The notes: generated by a model from the letters alone, not told the origin. A DNA stretch of 64,000 nt from Sulfurospirillum diekertiae (GCF_002309535.1 NZ_CP023275.1:496001-560000), one strand, 5' to 3'. Counted from the first letter of the stretch, positions 30,022-38,971 are shown. A program made the numbers and translations.

Positions 30022-33000
30022 ATGAAAAAAATAATTTTAATTGTCTTATTTTGCTTATGTCAATATGTAAGTGCTGAAGAGGCTCTTCGTCTTGGAATTT
30101 TAGCGTTTCGCCCAAAAGAGCAGGCGCTACTTCAGTGGCAACCTTTTGCAACTTACCTTCAAAATGCTATTGGGAAACCTATATCCCTTCACATCTATAA
30201 TTATCCAGAATTCACACAAGCGGTTGCCAATCATGAGGTTGACATCATCTTGACCAATCCAGGGCATTACATCGTTTTAAAAAATAAGTTCAAACTCTCT
30301 GCACCTCTTGTTACTCAAATCACACAAAAAGATCATTTTACACTCACCCAATTTGCAGGAGTAATGTTTACACGTCACGATTCACCGATTTTAACATTAC
30401 ATGATATGGAATATAAACAGATTGCTGTAACCGATACCAATTCTCTTGGTGGGTATCAGATGCAAGCCTATGAGTTGGCAAATAGCGGTATTGCTCCTCA
30501 TGATACACGTTTAGTCATAACAGGAATGCCCCACGACAAGGTTATTGAAGCAGTACTTTCGCATAAAGCCGACGTGGGGTTTGTTCGTACGAATGTCCTT
30601 GAAGATATGATTCAGGAGGGAAAATTAGCATTATCCGATATTAAAATTATCAATGAACAAACAGATCCAAAATTTCCATTTATTCACTCTACTAAACTTT
30701 ATCCCGAATGGCCTTTGGTTGTTGTGCCAAACTTTGATGAGCATATTGCGCGTGACTTAACCGTAGCGCTTTTAGCACTTCCCTCCCAGAGTGAAGCTGC
30801 TACTCGTGCTCATATTTATGGATTCACGGTTCCTGCGGATTACAAGGGGGTAGAAGATGCGCTGCGAATGCTTCGTGTACCACCTTTTGAAGAAGCGCCT
30901 AATTTTACCTTAGCAGATTTTTGGTCACGATATTCTAATTACATCACAGGGATATTAACTGTTTTCCTTGTTTTTCTTATGAGTAGCGCGCAGTTGTATA
31001 GGCAAAACAAACAAATACGTCAAAATGAAAAATACCTACTTTCGGCTCAAGATAGCTTGCAAAGTACTATAGATGCTATCCCAGATACGCTGTTTGAAAT
31101 GAGTTTAGAGGGTGTTTATTTTCGTGTGGGAAGAGCGCATGCTCATTTTTCTTCTATGTTGGAAAATTTTATTGGTAAAAATGTGAATGAGATTTATCCA
31201 AGTCACGTTGCCCTTGTTTTTATGGAAGCATTGCAGGAAGCCAATAAAAAAGGGCGTGCTTTTGGATTTCAGTATGCTTTAGAGGGGACTCATAAACTCT
31301 TTTGGTTTGAGCTTTCGGTCTCTAAGAAAAAAGAATCCCATGACATGGCACATTTTATTGTGTTATCGCATGATATTACCGATCGTAAAGAGACAGAAGC
31401 AAAACTCAAACTCGCCGCAAGTGTGTTTACGTATGCTAGGGAAGGTATTATGATTACCAATGCTTCAGGCGAGATCGTTGAGGTTAATGATACCTTTACA
31501 TGTATTACAGGGTATACCCATGAAGAAGTTATTGGGCACAATCCACGCCTATTAAAATCGGGAAGGCAAGGAGATTCTTTTTACAAGCAAATGTGGCAGT
31601 CGCTCCTTGAAAAAGGGCATTGGTATGGTGAAATCTCTAACCGCCGTAAATCGGGTGAAGTGTATATTCAGATGACCAGTATCAGTGCGGTTTATGATGA
31701 AAAAAGGGTTATCCAGTCATATGTTGCCCTTTTTACGGATATTACAACGATGAAAGAACATGAAAAGCAGCTTGAATACATTGCCCATTACGATGCACTT
31801 ACTTCCCTTCCGAATCGTGTTTTATTTGCAGATCGACTCAGAGAAGCGATGGTACAAACAGAGCGAAGGAAAAAAGAGTTAGCGGTTGTCTATTTAGATC
31901 TTGATGGGTTTAAAGCGATTAATGATCAATATGGGCATCACATTGGTGATGAGCTTTTAGTCATTATTGCAGAACGTATGGAGGAGGCTCTTCGTCAGGG
32001 CGATACGATCTCAAGGCTTGGTGGCGATGAGTTTGTTGCCGTCTTGACGGACCTTGAGAGTTTAGAAGAGTGTAGACCTATTTTAGATCGTCTTTTGCAA
32101 GCAACATCTGACCCTATTGTGATCAATGACAACATCATCCAAGTCTCAAGTAGCATTGGTGTTACGCTGTACCCAAAAGATGGTGTGGATGCAGAACAGC
32201 TTTTAAGGCATGCAGACCTTGCAATGTATCAGTCAAAACAGTCGGGGAAAAACCGTTACCACTTTTTTGATATAGAGTATGACAAAGCGATCCAACAGCA
32301 AAATGCAAGTCTTGGAAATATTTTATCTGCGATTGCAAACGATGAATTTATTCTCTACTACCAGCCAAAAGTAAATCTTAAAACACATGAACTTATCAGT
32401 GTTGAAGCGTTGATACGGTGGCAACATCCCGAGCAAGGCTTTTTGCTTCCACATGCTTTTTTGCCGATCGTGGAAGATCATGTCCTAAGCATTAAGTTAG
32501 GTGAGTGGGTTATTGAGCGAGCATTTAAACAGATGAGTGATTGGATCAAAAAAGGGTTACCTCTTGCTGTGAGCATTAACGTCGGTGCGAGACAACTTCA
32601 AGATGCGAACTTTACGGATTACATCCAAACCATGTTACTTCGCTATCCAGAGGTTCCATCACATCTTATTATATTAGAAATTTTAGAAACCAGCGCACTG
32701 GAAGATATGGTGCATGTTTCGCAAATCATGCATGCGTGTAAAGCACTGGGAGTTCGCTTTGCGCTAGATGATTTTGGTACGGGGTATTCGTCACTCAGCT
32801 ATCTTAGAAAATTGCCAATCGATATTTTAAAAATTGATCAAAGTTTTATTTGTAATCTTCTGCATGACCGAGATGACCTTGCTATTGTTGAAGCGATTGT
32901 GGGCTTAAGTAAAGCGTTTGATCTCCGTGTCGTTGCGGAAGGTGTTGAAACACAAGAACATGCAGAGCTTCTCTTAAAGCATGGCTGTGAGTTAGCACAA

Positions 33001-33072
33001 GGCTACGGCATCGCACGCCCCATGCACCCAGATGCTATCATCGATTGGAAAAAATCCAGTTCTTACATGTAA
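30022..33072 (+). CDS. Sensor protein with PhnD-like binding domain, PAS domains, GGDEF and EAL
   Basis: 1016 residues. In order: signal peptide (ILIVLFCLCQYVSAEE), a periplasmic PhnD/phosphonate-type solute-binding domain (about 20-290, RLGILAFRPKEQALLQWQPF, VTDTNSLGGYQM), one membrane helix (about 309-330), two PAS domains, GGDEF with SRLGGDEFVAVL, and EAL with SVEALIRWQHPEQGF and DDFGTGYSSLSYL. It probably binds a small ligand in the periplasm and alters c-di-GMP inside. The catalytic motifs of both domains look intact. The stop codon TAA lies within a near-copy of the palindrome, giving the C-terminus SYM. Confidence 0.93.
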   Translation: MKKIILIVLFCLCQYVSAEEALRLGILAFRPKEQALLQWQPFATYLQNAIGKPISLHIYNYPEFTQAVANHEVDIILTNPGHYIVLKNKFKLSAPLVTQITQKDHFTLTQFAGVMFTRHDSPILTLHDMEYKQIAVTDTNSLGGYQMQAYELANSGIAPHDTRLVITGMPHDKVIEAVLSHKADVGFVRTNVLEDMIQEGKLALSDIKIINEQTDPKFPFIHSTKLYPEWPLVVVPNFDEHIARDLTVALLALPSQSEAATRAHIYGFTVPADYKGVEDALRMLRVPPFEEAPNFTLADFWSRYSNYITGILTVFLVFLMSSAQLYRQNKQIRQNEKYLLSAQDSLQSTIDAIPDTLFEMSLEGVYFRVGRAHAHFSSMLENFIGKNVNEIYPSHVALVFMEALQEANKKGRAFGFQYALEGTHKLFWFELSVSKKKESHDMAHFIVLSHDITDRKETEAKLKLAASVFTYAREGIMITNASGEIVEVNDTFTCITGYTHEEVIGHNPRLLKSGRQGDSFYKQMWQSLLEKGHWYGEISNRRKSGEVYIQMTSISAVYDEKRVIQSYVALFTDITTMKEHEKQLEYIAHYDALTSLPNRVLFADRLREAMVQTERRKKELAVVYLDLDGFKAINDQYGHHIGDELLVIIAERMEEALRQGDTISRLGGDEFVAVLTDLESLEECRPILDRLLQATSDPIVINDNIIQVSSSIGVTLYPKDGVDAEQLLRHADLAMYQSKQSGKNRYHFFDIEYDKAIQQQNASLGNILSAIANDEFILYYQPKVNLKTHELISVEALIRWQHPEQGFLLPHAFLPIVEDHVLSIKLGEWVIERAFKQMSDWIKKGLPLAVSINVGARQLQDANFTDYIQTMLLRYPEVPSHLIILEILETSALEDMVHVSQIMHACKALGVRFALDDFGTGYSSLSYLRKLPIDILKIDQSFICNLLHDRDDLAIVEAIVGLSKAFDLRVVAEGVETQEHAELLLKHGCELAQGYGIARPMHPDAIIDWKKSSSYM

Positions 33073-33073
33073 A
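33062..33073. repeat. CTTACATGTAAA, one-mismatch copy providing a stop codon
   Basis: Overlaps the last codons of the PhnD-GGDEF-EAL gene, read in the third frame as YM-stop. Confidence 0.85.
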
Positions 33074-33077
33074 AGTC

Positions 33078-33091
33078 TTGATTGAGATCAA
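33078..33091 (+). promoter_or_regulatory. FNR/CRP-type operator upstream of hcp
   Basis: TTGAT-TGAG-ATCAA is a perfect match to the FNR consensus TTGATnnnnATCAA. It is followed by TAAGAT at 33118-33123 as a plausible -10. That places the box about 40-45 bp before the likely start of transcription, as at class II activated promoters. It points to control of hcp by oxygen or nitrosative state through a Crp/Fnr-family protein. Confidence 0.75.
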
Positions 33092-33151
33092 TCAATGACA
33101 TAAAACTATCCTCTTGCTAAGATGCTGGAAATTTTTGAAAGAGGATAAAAT

Positions 33152-34483
33152 ATGTCTTTAAACATGTTATGTGATCAATGCTCTATGAGTGCCATCGGTG
33201 GCTGTGGTTCAAAAGGTCAAGATGCGGGAACGTGCGGCAAAGATGCCAACTTGGCGAAACTTCAAGACATCATGATTTACGGTCTTAAAGGTCTTAGTGC
33301 TTATAGAACACACGCGAATGAATTTGGTGCAGACACCAAAGAAGTCGATGACGTCATCGCGCAAACGCTTTACTTCACCCTTACCAACGTCAACTTCAAC
33401 TTTGACGACCACATCGCTCAATTGATGAAAATCGGCTCTGCGGGTGTTAGAATGATGGATATTCTTACTGAAGCACACACGTCTCACCTTGGTGTTCCAA
33501 CGCCTGTGAGCATTTCTCAAAACAAGGCTGAGGGCAAAGGCATCTTGGTCAGTGGTCACAACCTTGACATGCTTTTAGAGCTTTTGCGTCAAACAGAGGG
33601 TAAAGGCATCAACATCTACACCCATTCCGAGATGCTTCCAGCGCATGGTTACCCAGAACTTCGCAAATACGCACATCTTAAAGGTAACATCGGTAAATCA
33701 TGGTTTGACCAAACCAAACTCTTTGAAGAGTGGGGCGGAACCATCATCGTGAACACCAACTGTATCGTGCCTCCAAAATCAAACTCAACCTATGTCGATA
33801 GACTCTATACCTACGACATCGTGGGCATCAAAGAAGGCAAAAAAATCCACAATAACGACTTTAGCGAAGTCATCGCTCAAACCTTAGCGCTCCCCGATGT
33901 CACAGGTTTTGACAGTGAAGAGACACTCGTAACGGGTCACCACTATAAAACCATCTTAGGTCTTGCTCCTCAAATTTTAGAAGCGGTACAAGCAGGCAAA
34001 ATCAGCCAGTTCTTCGTTATCGCGGGTTGTGATGCTCCTGGCTCAGGCGGCGAATACTACAGAAAAATGGCAGAGAGCCTTCCAAACGACTGCGTGATCT
34101 TAACATCAAGTTGTGGTAAATTTAGATTTAACGACATTGACTTTGGCACGGTGGCTGACACGGGTATTCCTCGCTACTTAGACCTTGGTCAATGCAACGA
34201 CAGTAACGGCGCTGTTCACATCGCTCTAGCGCTTGCTGGCGCACTTGGCGTAACGGTGCATGACTTACCAGTCTCTATCGTTCTTAGCTGGATGGAGCAA
34301 AAAGCAGTTCTTATTCTTCTAGGACTCTTTAGCCTTGGCATCAAAAACATCTACCTAGGACCAAAACCACCACAATTTGTGAACGATGACATCTTCTCAT
34401 TTTTGCAAGAGAACTTTAATTTGCATTTGACCGATGATGCAACATCAGATATGGAAAAATTATTGATTAAAAAACCTGCGTAA
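33152..34483 (+). CDS. hcp: Hybrid cluster protein (hydroxylamine/NO reductase), short form
   Basis: 443 residues, about 100 fewer than the 550-residue enzyme of E. coli or Desulfovibrio. It reduces nitric oxide or hydroxylamine and is linked to nitrosative-stress defence. N-terminal cluster cysteines are C-x2-C-x7-C-x9-C (MLCDQCSMSAIGGC then GTC). The hybrid-cluster ligands are seen in VSGHNLDML, THSEMLPAHGYPEL, NTNCIVPP, AGCDAPGS, TSSCGKFRF, LGQCNDSNG and SWMEQKA. The missing part lies between the N-terminal cluster and the first ligand block, as in the helix-bundle-lacking class III enzymes. Codon use appears more GC-rich than its neighbours. Confidence 0.93.
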   Translation: MSLNMLCDQCSMSAIGGCGSKGQDAGTCGKDANLAKLQDIMIYGLKGLSAYRTHANEFGADTKEVDDVIAQTLYFTLTNVNFNFDDHIAQLMKIGSAGVRMMDILTEAHTSHLGVPTPVSISQNKAEGKGILVSGHNLDMLLELLRQTEGKGINIYTHSEMLPAHGYPELRKYAHLKGNIGKSWFDQTKLFEEWGGTIIVNTNCIVPPKSNSTYVDRLYTYDIVGIKEGKKIHNNDFSEVIAQTLALPDVTGFDSEETLVTGHHYKTILGLAPQILEAVQAGKISQFFVIAGCDAPGSGGEYYRKMAESLPNDCVILTSSCGKFRFNDIDFGTVADTGIPRYLDLGQCNDSNGAVHIALALAGALGVTVHDLPVSIVLSWMEQKAVLILLGLFSLGIKNIYLGPKPPQFVNDDIFSFLQENFNLHLTDDATSDMEKLLIKKPA

Positions 34484-34507
34484 GGTTTTACATGTAAAAC
34501 AAGGAAG
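34474..34507 (+). repeat. Imperfect direct repeat, left copy (flanks the lipocalin gene)
   Basis: Shares ACCTGCGTA, then AGG plus the palindrome, then AGGAAGC with 35162-35198, about 31 matching positions. The left copy includes the last codons and stop of hcp. Confidence 0.6.
34487..34498. repeat. TTTACATGTAAA palindrome, copy 10
   Basis: Just after hcp; part of a longer direct repeat shared with 35162-35198. Confidence 0.95.
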
Positions 34508-34530
34508 CTTCAGGAGAGGCTTCTTTTGTC
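34501..34530 (+). terminator. Probable terminator after hcp
   Basis: GAAGC and GCTTC form a short stem with outer A-T and G-T pairs, followed by TTTT. The palindrome lies immediately upstream. Confidence 0.5.
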
Positions 34531-34601
34531 TCTAATGTATGCTAAATATTAAACACATAGGTTAGATTTAAGATCAGCATCAAAAGAGCCTTTTTTGAGT
34601 G

Positions 34602-34607
34602 TATACT
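34602..34607 (+). promoter_or_regulatory. Probable -10 box of the lipocalin gene
   Basis: TATACT after a T-run and TGAGTG. It lies downstream of the first in-frame start at 34599 and so supports the start at 34635. Confidence 0.5.
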
Positions 34608-34634
34608 TTTAACATCACTCAAAAGGGAGTCTCT

Positions 34635-35144
34635 ATGTTCAAAATATTCATTACTTTTATATGCTCCTTCATTTTTCTAGGCTGCGCAAAACACTATGCA
34701 CCACTTCCAACGGTCGAAAAAGTTGATCTAACCCGATACCTTGGCACATGGTATGAAATAGCACGGTACGACCACTCGTTTGAAAAAGGCTGTACCAATG
34801 TGTCGGCGACATACGCGTTAAATGAAAACGGAAGCATCAACGTCCTCAATCAATGCACCAAAGAAGATGGAACCCACAAAGAAGCCCAAGGCATCGCCTA
34901 CGCAGAAGATAAGACACATTCAAAATTAAAAGTGAGCTTCTTTAGACCTTTTTACGGTAATTATTGGGTGTTGATGCTCGATGAAGACTATACCTACGCA
35001 CTTATAGGTGAACCCAGCCGCGAATACTTATGGATACTTTCTCGCTCAAAAAGCATCGATGAAGCAACAAAACAGAAGATATTAACCAAAGCGCAAGAGT
35101 ATCACTACGACACCAGTAAGCTTTTGTGGGTGCAACAGAAGTGA
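34635..35144 (+). CDS. blc: Outer membrane lipoprotein, lipocalin family (Blc-like)
   Basis: 169 residues from ATG 34635, which has GGGAG upstream. Signal peptide with lipobox FLGC. Lipocalin motif 1 is YLGTWYEIARYDHSFEKGC, and later blocks include VSFFRPFYGNYWVLMLDEDYTYALIGEPSREYLWILSR. Bacterial lipocalins of this type sit on the outer membrane, bind lysophospholipids or fatty acids and are induced under envelope stress. It is a single-gene unit flanked on both sides by an imperfect direct repeat containing the palindrome. Confidence 0.93.
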   Translation: MFKIFITFICSFIFLGCAKHYAPLPTVEKVDLTRYLGTWYEIARYDHSFEKGCTNVSATYALNENGSINVLNQCTKEDGTHKEAQGIAYAEDKTHSKLKVSFFRPFYGNYWVLMLDEDYTYALIGEPSREYLWILSRSKSIDEATKQKILTKAQEYHYDTSKLLWVQQK

Positions 35145-35161
35145 AGAAAGTGTAATGATTC

Positions 35162-35198
35162 ACCTGCGTAGAAGGTTTACATGTAAAGATGAGGAAGC
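35162..35198 (+). repeat. Imperfect direct repeat, right copy
   Basis: Partner of 34474-34507. It carries the CCTGCGTA that in the left copy encodes the end of Hcp, although here it is non-coding. Confidence 0.6.
35176..35187. repeat. TTTACATGTAAA palindrome, copy 11
   Basis: Between the convergent lipocalin and PD-(D/E)XK genes, followed by a small hairpin at 35195-35210 (AAGCCT/AGGCTT) with a short T-run. Confidence 0.95.
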
Positions 35199-35222
35199 CT
35201 TTCAAGGCTTTTGCACAAAAAT

Positions 35223-37259
35223 CTAAGTTTTAGTCTCCTTTGCATGTTTTTTTAACTTTTTATACTCATTGTACGAATCATAGATATTATTTGTATCATA
35301 TTTCATAAATAATAGACCTAAAATATGATGAATTAAATTTTTATCATGCTCATTTTCGCTTAATAGCTCCAATGGGATAAATAAACTACTAAATAATATA
35401 TTGTCTAAATTATTGCTTTGATTAAGTTCTTCTATAATCTTAGTTAGCTTGTCTAAGTCTTTGTTTGTATCTGTAAAACTTTTAATAACATCAACTGGAG
35501 CCTCTTCTTTAAACGTAAACCTTATACGTATTAAAGCCAATAGCAGACTTTGAAGTCTATTATTCATTATGCTATACCAATTATTGGGAGATAAAGAAAT
35601 TTTAATGATTCTTTCATTATTGTAGTTGAGTACTTTACCATTTAAAAAATTTAATTGTTTTTTTTCTGTTAAATGCTTTTCATGTCTTAAAAGCTGTTGT
35701 TGTGAAGTTGCAAATGCTCTTATGAAATCTTGCAGAATATGCAAGTTTGACCCAGCAAAAGCATTTTTTGTGAGTGCTTTATTTTTGTTCTCAATAAATA
35801 CGATTTTGTCATCTATCTTAATAACCAAATCGCACTCATATACTTCTCTTTTTGATAGAGCATATTTTCCTGAATATATATCAAAATTATTGTTTTCAAA
35901 TATGGCTTCTACATAGTTATCTATATTCTTACCTATCTTAGTTGTAATATCTTCATCTATTTGAGATTTTATTTTTTCAACTAGGGCATTATAAAAGTAC
36001 ATTTTAAAATATTTAAAGCCAATAATATAATATTCATTTTTATAGTGAATGATTGGGTTGTGAACAAAAAGATTTTGCTCTTCAGTAGTATTTATAGGAA
36101 CAGAATATCTTGAATTGATATTTTTTGAATCAATACAAAAGAACTTAATAATCTGTTCAAAATGTTTAAAAACTGTTATGTCGAGTTTTATAATATGTTG
36201 ATTATTGCCAAATAGTTCTACTTGGTGCAGAAAATCAATTAAATTATTTTTTGAAAAGCCAAATTGTTTTTCAAATGTTGTGTTCAATGCAGAGTTACCA
36301 ATTAGATTATTTATATAATTTATAACTGTCGAAGTTTTGAGTGGATAACTGAGCAAATATAAACTAGAATGTAAAATTTGTTTTTTAAGTTTTTCTTGAA
36401 TATTTGTTTCATCAATAAATATATATTCCCATTGATTAAAAGATCTAAGTTGAAATAAATTAATAAATTGTTTGAAATAGTTTGTCATAGACTTTAGAGT
36501 TTCTAAATTCTTCTTTTTAAAATTTGAATGATGGATATTTTTTATTGCAATATTAATTATATAGTTGAATGGTATGGTTTTGTCATGACGGCTTTGACTG
36601 AGTATGAAATGAATAAAGTGAAATATATCAACTTGTTGCAATTTTTTTTCTATGATTGACGCGATTTTTTTATCTTGCCCTTTTTGAAAATTAATTTCCC
36701 CATCAATACAGTTTAAATTGATATTTACATACTTCTTAAAAAATATAATAGCATCGACAAGATGAGGGATTTCAGTATTATAATCTTCTCTTAGATTTGC
36801 AAAAAATCCATTTTGGCTCAATAAGTTAAGTAAATAGAGTTTTTTTATCAGTTCTTTCCAAAATAACTTGTTTGAAAAATCTATAATCTTTTCTTCGTTA
36901 TATATTCCATAATCTCTTATTGTTTTAGCTAAGGAATAATAAATATGTCCCTTTTCTAATTTCTTATCATTCACCAAATGATCTATATGAATTTGCTTTG
37001 ATACATGATATAAAGTACTCATATCCATAGTGCAATTATCTTGACTGGATAGTATAAATTGTTTAATTTGTTCTACAAATAAATCTTGAGCCTTGTTCCC
37101 ATTTATAGGATAATCTATTTCGTAATCGTTTAAAATCTTTTTTTCTATAGAAGGAAAGTCTAATTTTTTAATATTTTCTAATTCATTAAAATAACTTTTT
37201 TCAGTATCTAAAACATCATTTACAAGGTTGATAAAGAGTTGAGTATAGTTTTTGCTCAT
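35223..37259 (-). CDS. Large unknown protein with a PD-(D/E)XK nuclease-like motif
   Basis: 678 residues; I do not recognise the full-length family. The N-terminal two thirds is helical, Lys/Asn/Ile-rich and without signal peptide. At about 475-492 there is ECDLVIKIDDKIVFIENKNK, i.e. Asp477-x12-Glu490-x-Lys492, preceded by a helix with Glu (NYVEAIFE). This is the order seen in PD-(D/E)XK nucleases. A Gln-rich helix follows (LQDFIRAFATSQQQLLR). The DNA is markedly more A+T-rich than its neighbours; one 60-base line I counted had 22% G+C. Its ATG overlaps the stop of the NERD gene (ATGA), so the two are translationally coupled. A defence or DNA-repair role is an inference. Confidence 0.7.
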   Translation of the reverse strand: MSKNYTQLFINLVNDVLDTEKSYFNELENIKKLDFPSIEKKILNDYEIDYPINGNKAQDLFVEQIKQFILSSQDNCTMDMSTLYHVSKQIHIDHLVNDKKLEKGHIYYSLAKTIRDYGIYNEEKIIDFSNKLFWKELIKKLYLLNLLSQNGFFANLREDYNTEIPHLVDAIIFFKKYVNINLNCIDGEINFQKGQDKKIASIIEKKLQQVDIFHFIHFILSQSRHDKTIPFNYIINIAIKNIHHSNFKKKNLETLKSMTNYFKQFINLFQLRSFNQWEYIFIDETNIQEKLKKQILHSSLYLLSYPLKTSTVINYINNLIGNSALNTTFEKQFGFSKNNLIDFLHQVELFGNNQHIIKLDITVFKHFEQIIKFFCIDSKNINSRYSVPINTTEEQNLFVHNPIIHYKNEYYIIGFKYFKMYFYNALVEKIKSQIDEDITTKIGKNIDNYVEAIFENNNFDIYSGKYALSKREVYECDLVIKIDDKIVFIENKNKALTKNAFAGSNLHILQDFIRAFATSQQQLLRHEKHLTEKKQLNFLNGKVLNYNNERIIKISLSPNNWYSIMNNRLQSLLLALIRIRFTFKEEAPVDVIKSFTDTNKDLDKLTKIIEELNQSNNLDNILFSSLFIPLELLSENEHDKNLIHHILGLLFMKYDTNNIYDSYNEYKKLKKHAKETKT

Positions 37260-38008
37260 GAAGTACCTTTCACTATATTCCTACACTTCGGATATCCACT
37301 ACATCCATAAAATTCTTCCCCTGTTTGTCTATTGTGTCTTAAAACCATTTCTTTCCCACATCGTGAGCATATTTTAGTTGTTTGTGTTGGAGTAGGCTTG
37401 GTATTGTGTCGTGCAGATAAGTTTGCAACATGTTCCCTATCGGTTGTAAAACTTTGTTTGAGGCGTTTTTGGCTTAAGGTTTCAATCGTCATGTCAAATT
37501 GATACGCGGAGAGTTTTTCTTCTTGGAAAGATTGGATGTAGGAAGTGTATTTGGCGTTGATAAAAACATTTTTTGGCATCGTGGTTTTAAATTTGCAATC
37601 ACCGATAAAAACAACGATAGACATAATGTTTTCAGTCGGTAGTGCCAATATCTCTTCTAAAGCTTTGGTGTGTCGATAGTTTTGTCGTAAAGGGTTTTGA
37701 AAGCGGTGTTTTTCTTTGAAGATTTGCTGTGTCCACATACTCTGATGCTCATCTCCAAAAATCCACCCTTTCATGTTTTTGGTTTCAATCACAAAAACAC
37801 CATAACGAGAGACGATAATATGGTCTATCTGTGTGGTTGAGCCATCATTCAATTGCAAGGTGATGTTTCTAATATTGATATATTCGTTTTTGTTAAGATG
37901 CAAAGAAGTCGCAACATTCACCGTAAATTCGCCGACTTTACCTTTCATCCACGGTGTTTTAAATAAAATACCCAGCACAAAAACAGAACCAATAAGCCAG
38001 AAAATCAC
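37256..38008 (-). CDS. NERD-domain protein with topoisomerase-type zinc finger
   Basis: 250 residues from GTG 38008. A membrane helix lies at about 2-16. The NERD (nuclease-related) domain follows with KGKVGE (Glu27) and IDHIIVSRYGVFVIETKNMKG, i.e. Asp62, Glu75 and Lys77, a PD-(D/E)XK relative. The C-terminal zinc ribbon uses Cys214, Cys217, Cys236 and Cys242 (CSRCGKEM, YGCSGYPKCRN), as in topoisomerase IA tails. NERD proteins are thought to act on DNA, some in defence or plasmid settings, but no role is established here. The ribosome binding site AAAGG partly overlaps a palindrome copy. Base composition is closer to the chromosome than that of its partner. Confidence 0.85.
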   Translation of the reverse strand: MIFWLIGSVFVLGILFKTPWMKGKVGEFTVNVATSLHLNKNEYINIRNITLQLNDGSTTQIDHIIVSRYGVFVIETKNMKGWIFGDEHQSMWTQQIFKEKHRFQNPLRQNYRHTKALEEILALPTENIMSIVVFIGDCKFKTTMPKNVFINAKYTSYIQSFQEEKLSAYQFDMTIETLSQKRLKQSFTTDREHVANLSARHNTKPTPTQTTKICSRCGKEMVLRHNRQTGEEFYGCSGYPKCRNIVKGTS

Positions 38009-38018
38009 TTTATTTGCC

Positions 38019-38030
38019 TTTACATGTAAA
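38019..38030. repeat. TTTACATGTAAA palindrome, copy 12
   Basis: On the minus strand its right arm TAAA runs into GG, so it forms part of the Shine-Dalgarno sequence of the NERD gene. Confidence 0.95.
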
Positions 38031-38081
38031 AAATAAAATTACGTTATTGTATCTTTTTTGAAAAGAACCTTTCGCCTATCT

Positions 38082-38957
38082 TCACTCCTCCTCAACCAAC
38101 CTCTGCCTAATCGCCTGCAACTCTTCTTGTCGCTTGTCGTCCGCTTCAGGGTAGTGCATATCAAGTGCTTTGAAGGTGTCTAAAAGAATGTTTGAGATGA
38201 TGAGGCGGGCATTTTTTTTGTCGTCTGCGGGGACGATGTACCATGGGGCGTGTTTGGTGCTGGTGGCGCTGAGGCAGGATTCGTAGGCGTGCATGTATGC
38301 TTTCCAGTATTGGCGCTCTTCCAAGTCTGCGAGGCTAAATTTCCAGTTTTTATTGGGTTTGTCGATACGCTCAAGAAAGCGTTTTTTCTGTTCGTCTTTG
38401 GAGAGATGGAGAAAAAATTTGACGATTTTCGTGCCGTTTCGGTGCAGGTGATTTTCCAAGTCCATGATGGAGCGGTATCGCTCCCTCCAAATGCTCTCTT
38501 CATCTAACACGCTATCAGGCAGTCTTTGTCCTTTTAAAATCTCAGGGTGAACCCGAACGATGAGCACTTCTTCATAATACGAACGGTTAAAAACGCCTAT
38601 CTTCCCGCGTTCGGGTAAAACGCACGTCGTGCGCCAGAGAAAATCATGCGCGAGTTCTGTGGCGGCTGGGTGTTTGAAACTGAAAACCTGACAGCCTTGT
38701 GGGTTGATGCCTGAGAGAACATGACGAATCACGCCATCTTTCCCTGCCGCGTCCATCGCTTGAAAGATGAGTAAAACGGCGTATTTGTTGGAGGCATAGA
38801 GGAGTTGTTGGAGGTCGCTTAACGCTTCTATATTTTCCTTCAGCGTCTCTTCATACGCTTCTTTGGAGGCATAAAATGCTTTGACAAGCGTGGGGAATTT
38901 TTTAAGCTCAACTTTTGCGCCTTCTGGCACGAGGAAATCTTCGGTTTTTAGTTTCAT
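38082..38957 (-). CDS. ppk2: Polyphosphate kinase 2 family protein
   Basis: 291 residues, single domain. It transfers phosphate between polyphosphate and nucleotides. Walker A is [16 protein letters not shown], and downstream blocks are [54 protein letters not shown] and [11 protein letters not shown]. Length and blocks fit the one-domain PPK2 group; whether it prefers AMP, ADP or GDP cannot be decided here. The Shine-Dalgarno AAGGAG (38974-38969) overlaps a near-copy of the palindrome. Confidence 0.92.
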   Translation of the reverse strand: MKLKTEDFLVPEGAKVELKKFPTLVKAFYASKEAYEETLKENIEALSDLQQLLYASNKYAVLLIFQAMDAAGKDGVIRHVLSGINPQGCQVFSFKHPAATELAHDFLWRTTCVLPERGKIGVFNRSYYEEVLIVRVHPEILKGQRLPDSVLDEESIWRERYRSIMDLENHLHRNGTKIVKFFLHLSKDEQKKRFLERIDKPNKNWKFSLADLEERQYWKAYMHAYESCLSATSTKHAPWYIVPADDKKNARLIISNILLDTFKALDMHYPEADDKRQEELQAIRQRLVEEE

Positions 38958-38971
38958 GATACGTTTTTCTC

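Noticed and set aside
33152-34483. hcp as a gene with an internal deletion
   Set aside because: All cluster ligands and one continuous frame are present, and a shorter Hcp class is known.
35223-38008. Known restriction-modification system
   Set aside because: No methyltransferase motif (such as DPPY or NPPF) is found in either protein or in the neighbours.
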